Assembly: GCF_020026895.1 (NCBI RefSeq)
Contig: NZ_JAINZW010000001.1
Span: 1 to 64,000 of the forward strand
Origin: Novilysobacter selenitireducens
Lineage (GTDB): Bacteria; Pseudomonadota; Gammaproteobacteria; Xanthomonadales; Xanthomonadaceae
DNA length: 64,000 bases
Direction: 5' to 3'
The position numbers and the translations under genes were made by a program. Shown one piece after another: positions 16,751 to 25,142 of this stretch (positions within the stretch are counted from its first letter, which is position 1; every line of letters begins with the position of its first letter). Under the pieces are notes generated by a model, which made no database searches, had not been told where the DNA came from, and worked only from the letters and a program-made list of their open reading frames with translations.

Positions 16751-16862
16751 TGCACCCAGTGGAACAGGCGCTTTGCGCCGGCCGGAATTGGAACAGGGGC
16801 TGGCCACGTGTCCACAGGGGAAGCCGGGGGCCGAGTGTCGGGGGACGCTCGGCCCCTTTTTT
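16751..16862 (+). ncRNA. Predicted sigma-54-dependent small RNA of about 110 nt
   Basis: The candidate is bounded by a sigma-54 promoter 12 bp upstream and a 13-bp intrinsic terminator with six Ts. Inside it are a GGCGC-TTT-GCGCC hairpin (16767-16779), a near-perfect direct repeat (TGGAACAGGCGC at 16760 and TGGAACAGGGGC at 16789), and a TGGCCACGTGTCCA partial dyad (16801-16814). No convincing open reading frame with a ribosome site is present. Sigma-54-driven sRNAs are known elsewhere (Qrr, GlmY/GlmZ, CrcZ), but I do not recognise this one. Existence and ends are predicted, not observed. Confidence 0.6.
16827..16862 (+). terminator. Strong intrinsic terminator of the predicted small RNA
   Basis: GGGGCCGAGTGTC pairs with GACGCTCGGCCCC (13 bp with one G-U pair) around a GGGG loop, followed by TTTTTT. 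It is the clearest intrinsic terminator in the window. It could also end any read-through from the pilus operon. Confidence 0.85.
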
Positions 16863-17190
16863 ATGCGCGCTCGGTGCGTGGCACTGCGCCGTCAGGCTGC
16901 GGCTGGCCCGGGTCCCGGGATTCCGACACATGCATGCCCGCCGCGACAGAGTCGCAGCAGGCCTGGACGGACGGAGAAAGGGCCGGGCCGGCAAGGCGCC
17001 GACGCCCGACAAGGACGGAACAGGGGGGATCCGTGGGTTCCTCGCCGGGCGCCGACATCGACGCTTGCGGGTGGCAGGTGACGCTGACCTGCCGGATGGG
17101 TCGGAATGCGACGCATCCGGTCAGTGACCGTAGATTGCGACCGGCGGGCCGGCAACGCAAGCGACCGGCACCCCAGTTTCCGACCAGCGG
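16863..17190. other. Non-coding gap between the small RNA and the Tyr/Gly-rich lipoprotein gene
   Basis: No credible gene is seen on either strand. It contains a third copy of the GGAACAGGGG motif near 17018-17027 and a perfect hairpin GGCAGGT/ACCTGCC at 17073-17093. The hairpin lies about 100 bp past the minus-strand lipoprotein stop, without a T-run. An 11-base palindrome ATGCGACGCAT is near 17106. Confidence 0.5.
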
Positions 17191-17805
17191 TCAGCGCGGC
17201 TCGACTTCGCGCGACTCGTTCCGCGAGCGGACCTCGCGCAGCCGGTCGCCCATCGACGAGCCCGACGACCGCCGCGCCTGCACTGCCGGGCGTGGCGCCG
17301 GGGACGAGGGACGCACGGCCGGGCGCGGCATCGGCGCCATCGGCTGCGACGGCTCGACACGACGCGAGATGCCCGGCTCCGGACCCTGCTTGCGACGACG
17401 CAGGTCGTCCAGGTTGCGCCAGGGCGAGCGGTCATCGTTGTCGTCGTGGCGGGGCGGGCGGTGGTCATTGTCGTCGTCGCCATCTCCGTGCCCCGGGTGG
17501 CCCGGGCGCGGCGGACGCACCACGATCGGCGGACGCGGGTAATAGCCACCGCCATACCCGGGGTAGTACGGGTTGTAGCCGCCGTACGGGTAGCCGTAGT
17601 TGTACGGGTAGCCGTAGTAGCCGCGACCGTAGTAGCGGCTGCTGTACGGATAGCCGTACCCGTACTGGCCGTAACCGTGGTAGCGGTATTCGGTGTTGGG
17701 TTGGCCGTAGTAATAGTCGCCGCGGCCGCCGCGGTAGTCGTAGCCGGTGACGCAGCCGCCGAGCAGCGCGATCGCCACGGCCGGCAGGAGAAGCTTGCGG
17801 ATCAT
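17191..17805 (-). CDS. Tyr/Gly/Pro-rich low-complexity lipoprotein
   Basis: 204 residues. The lipoprotein signal ends in LLGGC (Cys about 18). Residues about 22-92 are a low-complexity run dominated by Tyr, Gly and Pro in repeats such as YGYPYNYGYPYGGYNPYYPG. After this come a Pro/Arg-rich piece, an Asp/His-rich stretch (HGDGDDDNDHRPPRHDDNDD), and a basic C-terminus. No catalytic domain is recognisable. The signal peptide begins at 17805, after a G-rich AGGGGGG ribosome-like site. It probably sits on the inner leaflet of the outer membrane as a structural or adhesive protein; that is inference. It is convergent with the predicted small RNA. Confidence 0.65.
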   Translation of the reverse strand: MIRKLLLPAVAIALLGGCVTGYDYRGGRGDYYYGQPNTEYRYHGYGQYGYGYPYSSRYYGRGYYGYPYNYGYPYGGYNPYYPGYGGGYYPRPPIVVRPPRPGHPGHGDGDDDNDHRPPRHDDNDDRSPWRNLDDLRRRKQGPEPGISRRVEPSQPMAPMPRPAVRPSSPAPRPAVQARRSSGSSMGDRLREVRSRNESREVEPR

Positions 17806-17938
17806 GTCGGGAACCCCCCTTGGGTAGGGCCCCACAGTGGTCGTAAGCCATTGAACTCGCGCTTAATCTTTCCGTCATGCCGCTGAACGCTTCAGCCCCG
17901 CCAATCCCGACGACCCGCTGCGCTACGCTGTGCGCCGC

Positions 17939-18922
17939 ATGACCCACGCCGACACGCCGCCGGGCTTCACGGACATCCTCGCCGCGGCCGCACGCATCGC
18001 GCCGCATGCCCATGCCACTCCGGTGTTGCGCTCGCGTGCACTCGATGCGATCGCCGGCTGCGAGCTGCACTTCAAATGCGAAAACCTGCAGCGCGCGGGC
18101 GCCTTCAAGTTCCGCGGCGCGTGCAATGCGGTGTTCTCGCTGGACGAGGCCGCGCTGGCGCGGGGCATCGTGACGCAGAGCTCCGGCAACCACGGCGCCG
18201 CGGTCGCGTTGGCCGGGCGGCTGCGGGACGCACGGGTGACGGTGGTCGCGCCGCGCAGCACGCCGAAGGTGAAGCTTGCGGCGATCGAGGGCTACGGCGC
18301 GCGCATCGTGCCCTGCGACACCACGCAGGCCGCGCGCGATGCCGCCACCGCACAGGTGCTGGCCGAGACCGGTGGCGAACTAGTGCACCCGTTCAACGAC
18401 GCGCGCGTGATCGCCGGCCAGGGCACGGCCACGCTGGAACTGTTGTCCGCATCGCCGGGGCTCGACGCGGTGGTCGCGCCGGTCAGCGGCGGCGGCCTGC
18501 TGTCGGGCACCGCGATCGCGGCGCACGGCATCGACCCGGGCATCGAGGTGTTCGGTGCCGAGCCCACCGGCGCGTGCGACGCGCACGACTCGCTGGCCTC
18601 GGGCACGCGCATCACCGGGCGCGTGCCCGACACCGTCTGCGACGGCCTGCGCGCGGAACTGGGCACGCTGACCTTTCCCATCCTGCGCGAGCACGTGCGC
18701 GAGGTCCTGCTTGCCGACGATGCCGCCGCGGTCGAGGCGATGCGCCTGCTTTGGACGCGCATGAAGCTGGTGGTCGAGCCGTCCGGCGCGATGCCGCTGG
18801 CCGTGGTGCTGGCCCACCGCGAACGCTTCGCCGGCCGCCGCGTCGGCATCATCCTGTCGGGTGGCAATGTCGACCCCGACGCCCTGCCGTCCCTGTTCGC
18901 CACCTTGGGAGATGCCGCATGA
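17939..18922 (+). CDS. PLP-dependent serine/threonine dehydratase or racemase-like enzyme (fold type II)
   Basis: 327 residues. The PLP lysine is in GAFKFRGA (Lys57). The substrate loop SSGNHG (about 81-86) and the phosphate-binding SGGGLLSG (about 182-189) follow in the order of the serine racemase / threonine dehydratase family. There is no C-terminal regulatory ACT domain, so a short catabolic dehydratase, serine racemase or hydroxyaspartate ammonia-lyase is more likely than biosynthetic IlvA. A GTG nine bases upstream is an alternative start. The downstream SnoaL-like gene overlaps by four bases, indicating co-translation. Confidence 0.85.
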   Translation: MTHADTPPGFTDILAAAARIAPHAHATPVLRSRALDAIAGCELHFKCENLQRAGAFKFRGACNAVFSLDEAALARGIVTQSSGNHGAAVALAGRLRDARVTVVAPRSTPKVKLAAIEGYGARIVPCDTTQAARDAATAQVLAETGGELVHPFNDARVIAGQGTATLELLSASPGLDAVVAPVSGGGLLSGTAIAAHGIDPGIEVFGAEPTGACDAHDSLASGTRITGRVPDTVCDGLRAELGTLTFPILREHVREVLLADDAAAVEAMRLLWTRMKLVVEPSGAMPLAVVLAHRERFAGRRVGIILSGGNVDPDALPSLFATLGDAA

Positions 18923-19359
18923 CCGACGCCGGACACGGCCGCCGCCGCCACGACCGCGCCATCGCGCTGGTGCAGGCGTACTACGACGCCTTCAACCGTG
19001 GCGACTGGGACGGCATGCTCGCCGTGCTGGGCGACGACGTCGTGCACGACCTCAACCAGGGCCCGCGCGAAGTGGGCCGCGAGGCGTTCACCGCGTTCCT
19101 ACGGCGCATGCAGGCGAGCTACCGCGAGCAACTTCAGGACATCGTGCTGATGGCCACGCCCGACGGCGACCGCGTTGCCGCCGAATACGTGGTGCACGGC
19201 GAGTACCTCGCCAGCGATGCCGGGCTGCCCGAAGCGCGTGGGCAGCGCTACGTGCTGGCGGGCGGTGCGTTCTTCGACGTGCGCGACGACCTGATCCGGC
19301 GCGTCACCAACTACTACAACCTCGAGCACTGGATCGAGCAGGTCGAGACCGCGCAGTAG
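18919..19359 (+). CDS. SnoaL/NTF2-like fold protein
   Basis: 146 residues forming a single NTF2-like cone: an N-terminal helix (VQAYYDAFNRGDWDGMLAVL), then DDVVHDLNQGPREVGREAF, and closing strands ending RRVTNYYNLEHWIEQV. SnoaL-like proteins are small isomerases, hydrolases or ligand-binding proteins; no specific reaction can be assigned. Its ATG overlaps the dehydratase stop codon (ATGA), so the two are coupled and probably share a metabolic context. Confidence 0.75.
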   Translation: MTDAGHGRRRHDRAIALVQAYYDAFNRGDWDGMLAVLGDDVVHDLNQGPREVGREAFTAFLRRMQASYREQLQDIVLMATPDGDRVAAEYVVHGEYLASDAGLPEARGQRYVLAGGAFFDVRDDLIRRVTNYYNLEHWIEQVETAQ

Positions 19360-19368
19360 CGCGCACGC

Positions 19369-19992
19369 TCACCGCAGCGGCATCGCCCCGGTGCCGTCGC
19401 CGGCCACGTAGGCCAAGCCTTCGCCGAGCAGCAGGCGGGTTACCGCGGCCCGCTCCGCCACCGGACGGTCGGCCAGTACATCCAGCAGGGCACCTACTGC
19501 ATCGCAGCGCTGGGCATGGTCGCCACCGTTGAGGCCGGCCACGAAGCCGTCGTGCAGCAACGACGCGCGCACGCCGGCGGCCTTCAGCCACTGCGTCGCC
19601 TGGGCGCGGTCGAACGGCTGCGGCGGGCTCTGCGCGGCGGCGACGAATACGTTGACCGCGGCGTCGGCGAACCGCAGCCGCGACGCCTCGCCCAGCCGCG
19701 CGGCAGTCGCGTTGAGGCCTTCCAGGCTGCGATCGGCAGCGGGGTCGAAGAGCGCGCACATCACGCCCGCATCGGCCGGGTCCTGCGCGCTGGCATGCAC
19801 GGCCTGGAACAGGCCATCGACCGCCGGGTCGGGCGCGCGTTGCAGCAGGTCGCGGCCGTCGGCCGCCAGTACGGACGGATCGAAACCCCAGTCCTGCAAG
19901 CCGCCGGACTGCGCCGACACCGTGCCGCCCGCCAGGGCCGCCGCGACGACGGTCGCCGCCACAGCGCCGCGCCATTTCGATATCCGCTTCAT
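19369..19992 (-). CDS. Hypothetical secreted protein
   Basis: 207 residues, not recognised. A signal peptide (about 1-25, ending GGTVSAQ) predicts export to the periplasm. The mature part is mostly helical in composition, with FDPAADRSLEGLNATAARLGEA and a weakly conserved C-terminal LLLGEGLAYV. There are two Cys (MCALF and QRCDAV). The start at 19992 is preferred over the ATG at 20001 because AGGGA is then well spaced. It follows the DMT transporter gene by 73 bp on the same strand and may be read from the bio operon. It converges on the SnoaL-like gene with a nine-base gap. Confidence 0.6.
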   Translation of the reverse strand: MKRISKWRGAVAATVVAAALAGGTVSAQSGGLQDWGFDPSVLAADGRDLLQRAPDPAVDGLFQAVHASAQDPADAGVMCALFDPAADRSLEGLNATAARLGEASRLRFADAAVNVFVAAAQSPPQPFDRAQATQWLKAAGVRASLLHDGFVAGLNGGDHAQRCDAVGALLDVLADRPVAERAAVTRLLLGEGLAYVAGDGTGAMPLR

Positions 19993-20065
19993 CGCCTGCA
20001 TCCCTGGAAAGAATCCCGTCGGAATCTAGCGCCCCGGCGATGAACACCGGCCAATGCACCCCGCC

Positions 20066-21085
20066 TCACGCACCGCGCTCGCTGCGCAGCTCGCGCACGG
20101 CGAGGGGATCGTGCGCGACGGCGCGCGTCGCCATCCAGCTGAAGGCCACGATGCCCACCATCACCAGCCAGACCCCCGCCAGCGCACCGCCCTGCGGCCA
20201 CGCCTCGCCGAGCCACAGCACGCCAATCGCGGTGGCGAAGAGGATCTCCGCCGCCTGCATCGCCTCGGCCGTGGCCAGGCCGACGGGATCGTTGCGGACC
20301 ATGCCGGTTGCCTGGAAGAACAGCACCGTGGCGATGATGCCCGCGCCCACCGATACGCCCGCGGCCAGCCATGCCTGCCCGATCGTGGGTGGACCGACGG
20401 TGGTCCACGCCACCGCGGCAATCGCCCACCACAGCGGCTGGCTGGCGAGCGTCAGGCCGAACACGCGCTGGGTGGCATTGAGCTCCGGCTCGCCATCGGC
20501 CGCATGGGTTTCCAGGTGCAGCAGCAGGCCGCGGTTGCCGAGTGGGTAGGCGAATGCGGCCACGGCCGCGCACACCAGGCCGATCCACCCCGCGCGATCC
20601 AGCGCGCCGCCGGCATGGCCGAACTGCATCAGCAGCACGCCGGCGATCACCACCAGCCCGGCGGCCATGGCCAGCCGCGGAATGCGCGCGCGGTGGTCGC
20701 CGCGCCCGCGGTACAGCAGCGGCGACACCAGCATCCCGGCGATCACCGTCAACTGGAACGTGCCCGCGACCAGCCACGCCGGCCCGCTCGCGGCGGCGAA
20801 GCTCAGGCCCAGATAGAACAGGACGAAACCGATCGCGCTCCACAGCAGCCATGCACCCGGATGCCGCCGGATGGCGCGCCACACCGGCGCGCTGCCGCCC
20901 TGCCAGCGCATCACCGGCCACAGCAATGGCAGCGTGAACAGGTAGCGCAGCGCCGCGGTCCACAACCAGTGGCCGCCGCCGGTGGCCGCGGCGCGGTTGA
21001 GCACGTAGGTGCTCGTGAAGAACAGCGCGGACGCCAGCGAGATCGCCACGGCCAGCAGCACGGTCTGGCGGTGGGTGCGCGTCAT
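20066..21085 (-). CDS. DMT-superfamily (EamA/EmrE-like) transporter
   Basis: 339 residues with about ten hydrophobic segments, arranged as two repeats of five helices as in EamA permeases. Examples are ISLASALFFTSTYVLNRAAA at the N-terminus and EILFATAIGVLWLGEAWPQG in the second repeat, which is the typical conserved end of these proteins. The substrate is unknown. Its ATG overlaps the bioC stop codon by one base, so it is the fifth gene of the bio operon. Movement of biotin, a precursor or a related metabolite is a reasonable guess from context only. Confidence 0.8.
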   Translation of the reverse strand: MTRTHRQTVLLAVAISLASALFFTSTYVLNRAAATGGGHWLWTAALRYLFTLPLLWPVMRWQGGSAPVWRAIRRHPGAWLLWSAIGFVLFYLGLSFAAASGPAWLVAGTFQLTVIAGMLVSPLLYRGRGDHRARIPRLAMAAGLVVIAGVLLMQFGHAGGALDRAGWIGLVCAAVAAFAYPLGNRGLLLHLETHAADGEPELNATQRVFGLTLASQPLWWAIAAVAWTTVGPPTIGQAWLAAGVSVGAGIIATVLFFQATGMVRNDPVGLATAEAMQAAEILFATAIGVLWLGEAWPQGGALAGVWLVMVGIVAFSWMATRAVAHDPLAVRELRSERGA

Positions 21086-21987
21086 CAGCGACGGCGCACC
21101 GGGATCGACGACACCGGCACGCGCACTTCGTCGATGCCGCCCGTGCGGATCGGCGCACCCGGCGGCGGGCCCCAGGCCTGCGCGTAGATCACCTCCCACG
21201 TCGCCGGCAGGCGGCCGTCGGGGGCGCGTTCGTAGGCGGCGTCGGCTCGCGCGAAGCGGCTGCGTCCCGTGAGGTGGCGACGACGCTGCACCATGGCATT
21301 GGTCGCGCCCAACGTGCGCAACTCGCGCATCAGCCCGCCGAGGTCGTCGTGGTGCAGGACGAACTCGTCGCGGTCCAGCACCGGGTCCTTGAAGCCGGCC
21401 GCCACCAGCGCGTCGCCGAACTGGCCGATGGCCGGGAACAGGCTGACGTGCGGGGCGTCGTCGGCCTGCGCGAACGCACTGCGCAACTCGTGCAGCGTGT
21501 CCGGTCCGAACGTGGACACCAGCATCAGCCCGCCGGGCTTGAGCACGCGCCGGAACCCGGCGAACACCGCCGGCAGGTCCTCGACCCACTGCAGGCACAG
21601 GTTGGAGAACAGCACGTCGACGCTGCCCTCGCGCAACGGCAGCGCACGCGCATCGGCGCACACCGGGTGCGGGCGGTGCGCGAATGGCCGCCAGCCGCCG
21701 GCGTTGGCGCGCGTGGCCTGCAGCATCGGCAGCGCCAGGTCGAGCGCGACCACCTGCGCCTTCGGCCAGCGCTTCTGCATGGCGGCCGACGCATGGCCCG
21801 GACCGGCGCCGACGTCCACCACCACCTGCGGTGGCGGCAGCGCGCGCGCGGGGTCGTCGAGGTAGTCCAGCGATTCCATCAACCGCGACGACACCTCCCG
21901 CTGCAGCGCGGCGGCGGCATCGTAGTGGCGTGCGGCGCGCGAGAACGAGCGGCGCACCTGGCGGTGGTCGAACAGGATGTCGGTCAT
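21085..21987 (-). CDS. bioC: BioC, malonyl-ACP O-methyltransferase
   Basis: 300 residues. It starts with the typical BioC N-terminus (FDHRQVRRSFSRAARHYDAAAALQREV), followed by a SAM-binding VVDVGAGPGH motif, LDLALPML, and VDVLFSNLCLQWVEDLP. It methylates the free carboxyl of malonyl-ACP so that fatty-acid synthase can extend it to pimeloyl-ACP methyl ester, the first step of pimelate formation for biotin. Its start overlaps the bioH stop by four bases. The neighbouring bioH, bioF and bioB make the assignment secure. Confidence 0.94.
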   Translation of the reverse strand: MTDILFDHRQVRRSFSRAARHYDAAAALQREVSSRLMESLDYLDDPARALPPPQVVVDVGAGPGHASAAMQKRWPKAQVVALDLALPMLQATRANAGGWRPFAHRPHPVCADARALPLREGSVDVLFSNLCLQWVEDLPAVFAGFRRVLKPGGLMLVSTFGPDTLHELRSAFAQADDAPHVSLFPAIGQFGDALVAAGFKDPVLDRDEFVLHHDDLGGLMRELRTLGATNAMVQRRRHLTGRSRFARADAAYERAPDGRLPATWEVIYAQAWGPPPGAPIRTGGIDEVRVPVSSIPVRRR

Positions 21988-22763
21988 GCCTCGACCCCGT
22001 CGGCGACCTGGCGCATGAACCCGATCACTTCAGCGGCGACGGTATTCGCCGCGCCAAGGAACGGCGCATGCCCGGCCTCGTCGATCACGACGCTGCGCGC
22101 CCCCGGCGCCAGTGCGGCGGACGCGGCCATCGCGCCGGCGGGCACCAGCCGGTCGCGTCGCCCCGACAGCCAAAGGCTCGGCACCTGCAGGCGCGGCAGC
22201 TCGTCGCGCAGGTCCATCTCGTCCAGGAGCACGAGGCCCTCCTGCAACGCGCGCGGTGACGGCTCGCCACGCTCGAAGGCCTGCGCGCGCAGCTTGCGCA
22301 GTTCCACCTGCGCGCTGGCCGATCCCAGCGCTTCCAGCGCGAGGAAGCCGTCGAGCGTGCCGCGGAAGTCGCGCTCCAGCGCCTCGCCGAAATCGCGGAA
22401 CAGCGTCGACGACACGCCGTGCGGCCAGCCGTCGCCGCGCACGAAGCGCGGCGAGGACGCCAGCATCACCAGTCCGCGCACGTGCGACGGATGGTCGAGC
22501 GCGGCACGCAGCGCGACCTGCCCGCCCAGCGACCAGCCCAGCCAGACGGCATCGGGCAGGCGATCCGCCAACTCGGCCGCCAGTCGCTTGGGTTCGAGCG
22601 GCGTGTCACTGGTGGCCGCGTGCCCGTGCCCGGGCAGGTCGACCGCGTGCAAGGTGAAGCGGTCGCGCAGGCGCTCCACCAGCGGCGCGAACAGGCCGCC
22701 GTGCATCGCCCAGCCGTGGATGAGGATCAGCCCGGGGCCGTGCCCGGTGGTCTCGATGTGCAT
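21984..22763 (-). CDS. bioH: BioH, pimeloyl-ACP methyl ester carboxylesterase
   Basis: 259 residues (E. coli 256), alpha/beta-hydrolase fold. Oxyanion region LILIHGWAMHGG, nucleophile Ser about 78 in GWSLGG, Asp about 204 in GRRDRLVP, His about 232 in EAGHAPFLG. It removes the methyl group added by BioC once the pimeloyl chain is complete, releasing pimeloyl-ACP for BioF. It sits between bioF (12 bp) and bioC (overlap). Confidence 0.94.
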   Translation of the reverse strand: MHIETTGHGPGLILIHGWAMHGGLFAPLVERLRDRFTLHAVDLPGHGHAATSDTPLEPKRLAAELADRLPDAVWLGWSLGGQVALRAALDHPSHVRGLVMLASSPRFVRGDGWPHGVSSTLFRDFGEALERDFRGTLDGFLALEALGSASAQVELRKLRAQAFERGEPSPRALQEGLVLLDEMDLRDELPRLQVPSLWLSGRRDRLVPAGAMAASAALAPGARSVVIDEAGHAPFLGAANTVAAEVIGFMRQVADGVEA

Positions 22764-22775
22764 GGCGGCGACCGC

Positions 22776-23984
22776 TCAGCGCGCCAGTTCGGCGATGCGG
22801 GCTTCCGCCTCGGCGCGGTCGCGGGCCTGGGCGATGGCGGCGACCAGCCCGTCGACCTCGGCCACCGTGTGCAGCGCCGACAGCGTGACGCGCAGCCGCG
22901 CCCGGCCTTCGGGCACGGTGGGCGGGCGGATCGCGGCGACCCAGTGGCCGGCCCGTTCCAGCGTGGCGGCCATCGACAACGCGCGCGTGTCGGTGCCGCA
23001 GATCACCGGCTGGATCGGCGTGTCGGAGTCCAGCAGCACCAGCCCGAACCGGCGCGCGCGCTCACGGAAGCGCGCAGTCAGTTCGACCAGCTTCTCGCGG
23101 CGCCAGTGTTCGCTGCGCGCCAGCTTGACGGCGGCCAACGTCGCGGCGGCCTGCGCCGGCGGCAGTGCGGTGGTGTAGACGTACGGTCGCGCGGTTTCGG
23201 CCAGGTGCTCGACCAGGTCGGCCTCGCCGACCACGGCGGCGCCGTAACCGCCCAGCGCCTTGCCGAGCGTGGCCAGTTGCAGCGGCACCTCGTCCGGCCC
23301 CAGCCGCGCGGCGGCGACGCTGCCGCGGCCGTCGGGGCCGACGACGCCGATGCCGTGCGCATCGTCGACGTACAGCATCGCCTTCTGCACGCGCGTGACC
23401 AGCGCCAGTTCGCGCAACGGCGCGATGTCGCCGTCCATTGAGAACACGCCATCCGTGGCGACCATCGCCAGGCCCTCGGGCAGGGTGCGCAGCTGGCGGA
23501 TCGCGCCTTCGGGGTCGGCGTGCGGGTAGCGGCGCAGGCGGCATCCGGCCAGGCGCGCGGCGTCGATCAGGCTGGCGTGGTTGAGCCGGTCCTGCACGCA
23601 CACGTCGTCGTCGCCCAGCAGCGACTGCAGCACCGCAAGGTTGGCGAGGAAGCCGCTGCCGAACAGCAGCGCACGTGGCGCACCGAGCCAGTCGGCCAGT
23701 TCGCGCTCGAGCGCATCGTGGATGGCGTGGTGGCCGCAGACCAGGTGCGAGCCGACGCCGCCGGCACCCTCGCGCGCGGCGGTGTCCTGCAGCGCGCCGA
23801 CCACGGCGAAGTGCTGCGACAGGCCGAGGTAGTCGTTGCCGCAGAAGTTCAGCAGCGAGCGGCCCTCGACGGTGCAGCGCGCGCCGTCGCGGTGCTCGAC
23901 GCTGCGCCGCACGCGAACGCGATTGTCGGCCTCGCGCTGCACGCGCGCGGCCTGCACCCGCTCACGCCAGTGCGCGCGCGCCAT
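22776..23984 (-). CDS. bioF: BioF, 8-amino-7-oxononanoate synthase
   Basis: 402 residues, slightly longer than E. coli BioF (384). PLP fold type [14 protein letters not shown] near residues 47-59, [16 protein letters not shown] with the PLP Asp/His, and Lys in [12 protein letters not shown]. It condenses pimeloyl-ACP with L-alanine to make KAPA. bioB ends three bases upstream on the same strand, so the operon is read bioB-bioF-bioH-bioC. Confidence 0.95.
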   Translation of the reverse strand: MARAHWRERVQAARVQREADNRVRVRRSVEHRDGARCTVEGRSLLNFCGNDYLGLSQHFAVVGALQDTAAREGAGGVGSHLVCGHHAIHDALERELADWLGAPRALLFGSGFLANLAVLQSLLGDDDVCVQDRLNHASLIDAARLAGCRLRRYPHADPEGAIRQLRTLPEGLAMVATDGVFSMDGDIAPLRELALVTRVQKAMLYVDDAHGIGVVGPDGRGSVAAARLGPDEVPLQLATLGKALGGYGAAVVGEADLVEHLAETARPYVYTTALPPAQAAATLAAVKLARSEHWRREKLVELTARFRERARRFGLVLLDSDTPIQPVICGTDTRALSMAATLERAGHWVAAIRPPTVPEGRARLRVTLSALHTVAEVDGLVAAIAQARDRAEAEARIAELAR

Positions 23985-23987
23985 GGC

Positions 23988-25076
23988 TCAGGCAGCCGCG
24001 CAGGGCCGGCCAGCCGGCATTTGGGCGGACACCGGCTCCAGCACGTCGGCGTGCACCGTGCTGCCCTGCTCGACCACCTGCATCGGCCGCAGCCCCAGGC
24101 GCGCGAACAGCGCGAGGTCGCGCTCGGTGTCCGGGTTGCCGGTGGTCAGCAGCTTCTCGCCGTAGAAGATCGAGTTGGCACCAGCCAGGAAGCACAGCGC
24201 CTGCAGCTCGTCGGACATCGACTCGCGCCCGGCCGACAGTCGCACCATCGAACGCGGCATCAGGATGCGCGCCACGGCAATGGTGCGCACGAACTCGAAC
24301 GGGTCGAGTTCCGCGGTGCCCGACAGCGGCGTGCCCTCGACCTGCACCAGCCGGTTGATCGGCACCGAGTCCGGGTGCGCCGGCAGGGTGGCCAGCGTCT
24401 GCAACAGCCCGGCGCGCTGGCCGCGCGACTCGCCCATGCCGACGATGCCGCCGCAGCAGGTCTTCATGCCGGTGTCGCGCACGTGCGCCAGCGTGTCCAG
24501 CCGGTCCTGGTACTCGCGGGTGTGGATCACCTCGCCGTAGAACTCCGGCGCGGTGTCCAGGTTGTGGTTGTAGTAGTCCAGCCCGGCATCCTTGAGCGCG
24601 CGCGCCTGGTCGCCGCTGAGCATGCCCAGGGTCGCGCAGGTCTCCAGCCCCAGCGCCTTCACCTCGGCGATCATCGCGGCGACCTTCGGGATGTCGCGGT
24701 CCTTGGGCGAGCGCCACGCCGCGCCCATGCAGAAGCGGCTGGCGCCGGCGGCCTTGGCCTGGCGCGCCTTCTCCACCACCGCGTCGGTCGACATCAGCTT
24801 CGTGGCGTCCACGCCGGTGTGGTAGCGCGCGGCCTGCGGGCAGTAGCCGCAGTCCTCGGGGCAGCCGCCGGTCTTGACCGACAGCAGCGTGCTGACCTGC
24901 ACCTCGGCCGGGTCGAAATGCGCGCGGTGCACGCTGGCGGCGCGGTGCAGCAGGTCGTTGAAGGGCAGCTCCAGCAGCGCCAGCACCTCGGCGCGCGACC
25001 AGTCGTGGCGCGGCGGCGTGGCGGGGTCGATGGCGGGGGCCGCGGTGCGCGCGGGCATCTCACTGACGGCAGGCAT
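23988..25076 (-). CDS. bioB: BioB, biotin synthase
   Basis: 362 residues. Radical-SAM cluster Cys in [12 protein letters not shown] (about residues 66-77), preceded by the conserved [10 protein letters not shown]. The second-cluster ligands are seen as CATLGML and [10 protein letters not shown], with [13 protein letters not shown] typical of BioB. It inserts sulfur into dethiobiotin. The N-terminal 25 residues are a Pro/Ala extension, so a start at 25058 is also possible. It is the first gene of the operon; its likely promoter lies within the divergent comF coding region. Confidence 0.96.
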   Translation of the reverse strand: MPAVSEMPARTAAPAIDPATPPRHDWSRAEVLALLELPFNDLLHRAASVHRAHFDPAEVQVSTLLSVKTGGCPEDCGYCPQAARYHTGVDATKLMSTDAVVEKARQAKAAGASRFCMGAAWRSPKDRDIPKVAAMIAEVKALGLETCATLGMLSGDQARALKDAGLDYYNHNLDTAPEFYGEVIHTREYQDRLDTLAHVRDTGMKTCCGGIVGMGESRGQRAGLLQTLATLPAHPDSVPINRLVQVEGTPLSGTAELDPFEFVRTIAVARILMPRSMVRLSAGRESMSDELQALCFLAGANSIFYGEKLLTTGNPDTERDLALFARLGLRPMQVVEQGSTVHADVLEPVSAQMPAGRPCAAA

Positions 25077-25113
25077 GGGGGTTTCCCGACGGACACGGCA
25101 AGGCAGGAGCGGC

Positions 25114-25142
25114 AGTCTGGAAAGCATGCCCGACGCTGTCAA
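25114..25142 (-). promoter_or_regulatory. Sigma-70 promoter of the bio operon, inside the 5' end of comF
   Basis: On the minus strand TTGACA (25142-25137) and CAGACT (25119-25114) are separated by 17 bp. The predicted start is near 25107, 31 bp before the bioB ATG. The -35 box overlaps the first codons of comF on the other strand, so the two genes share a very compact control region. No BirA operator was recognised. Confidence 0.5.

Noticed and set aside
16724-17542. Open frame starting at the second sigma-54 promoter, possibly a gene driven by it
   Set aside because: It would read through a 13-bp intrinsic terminator and then overlap the lipoprotein gene in antisense. No ribosome site and no recognisable protein pattern.
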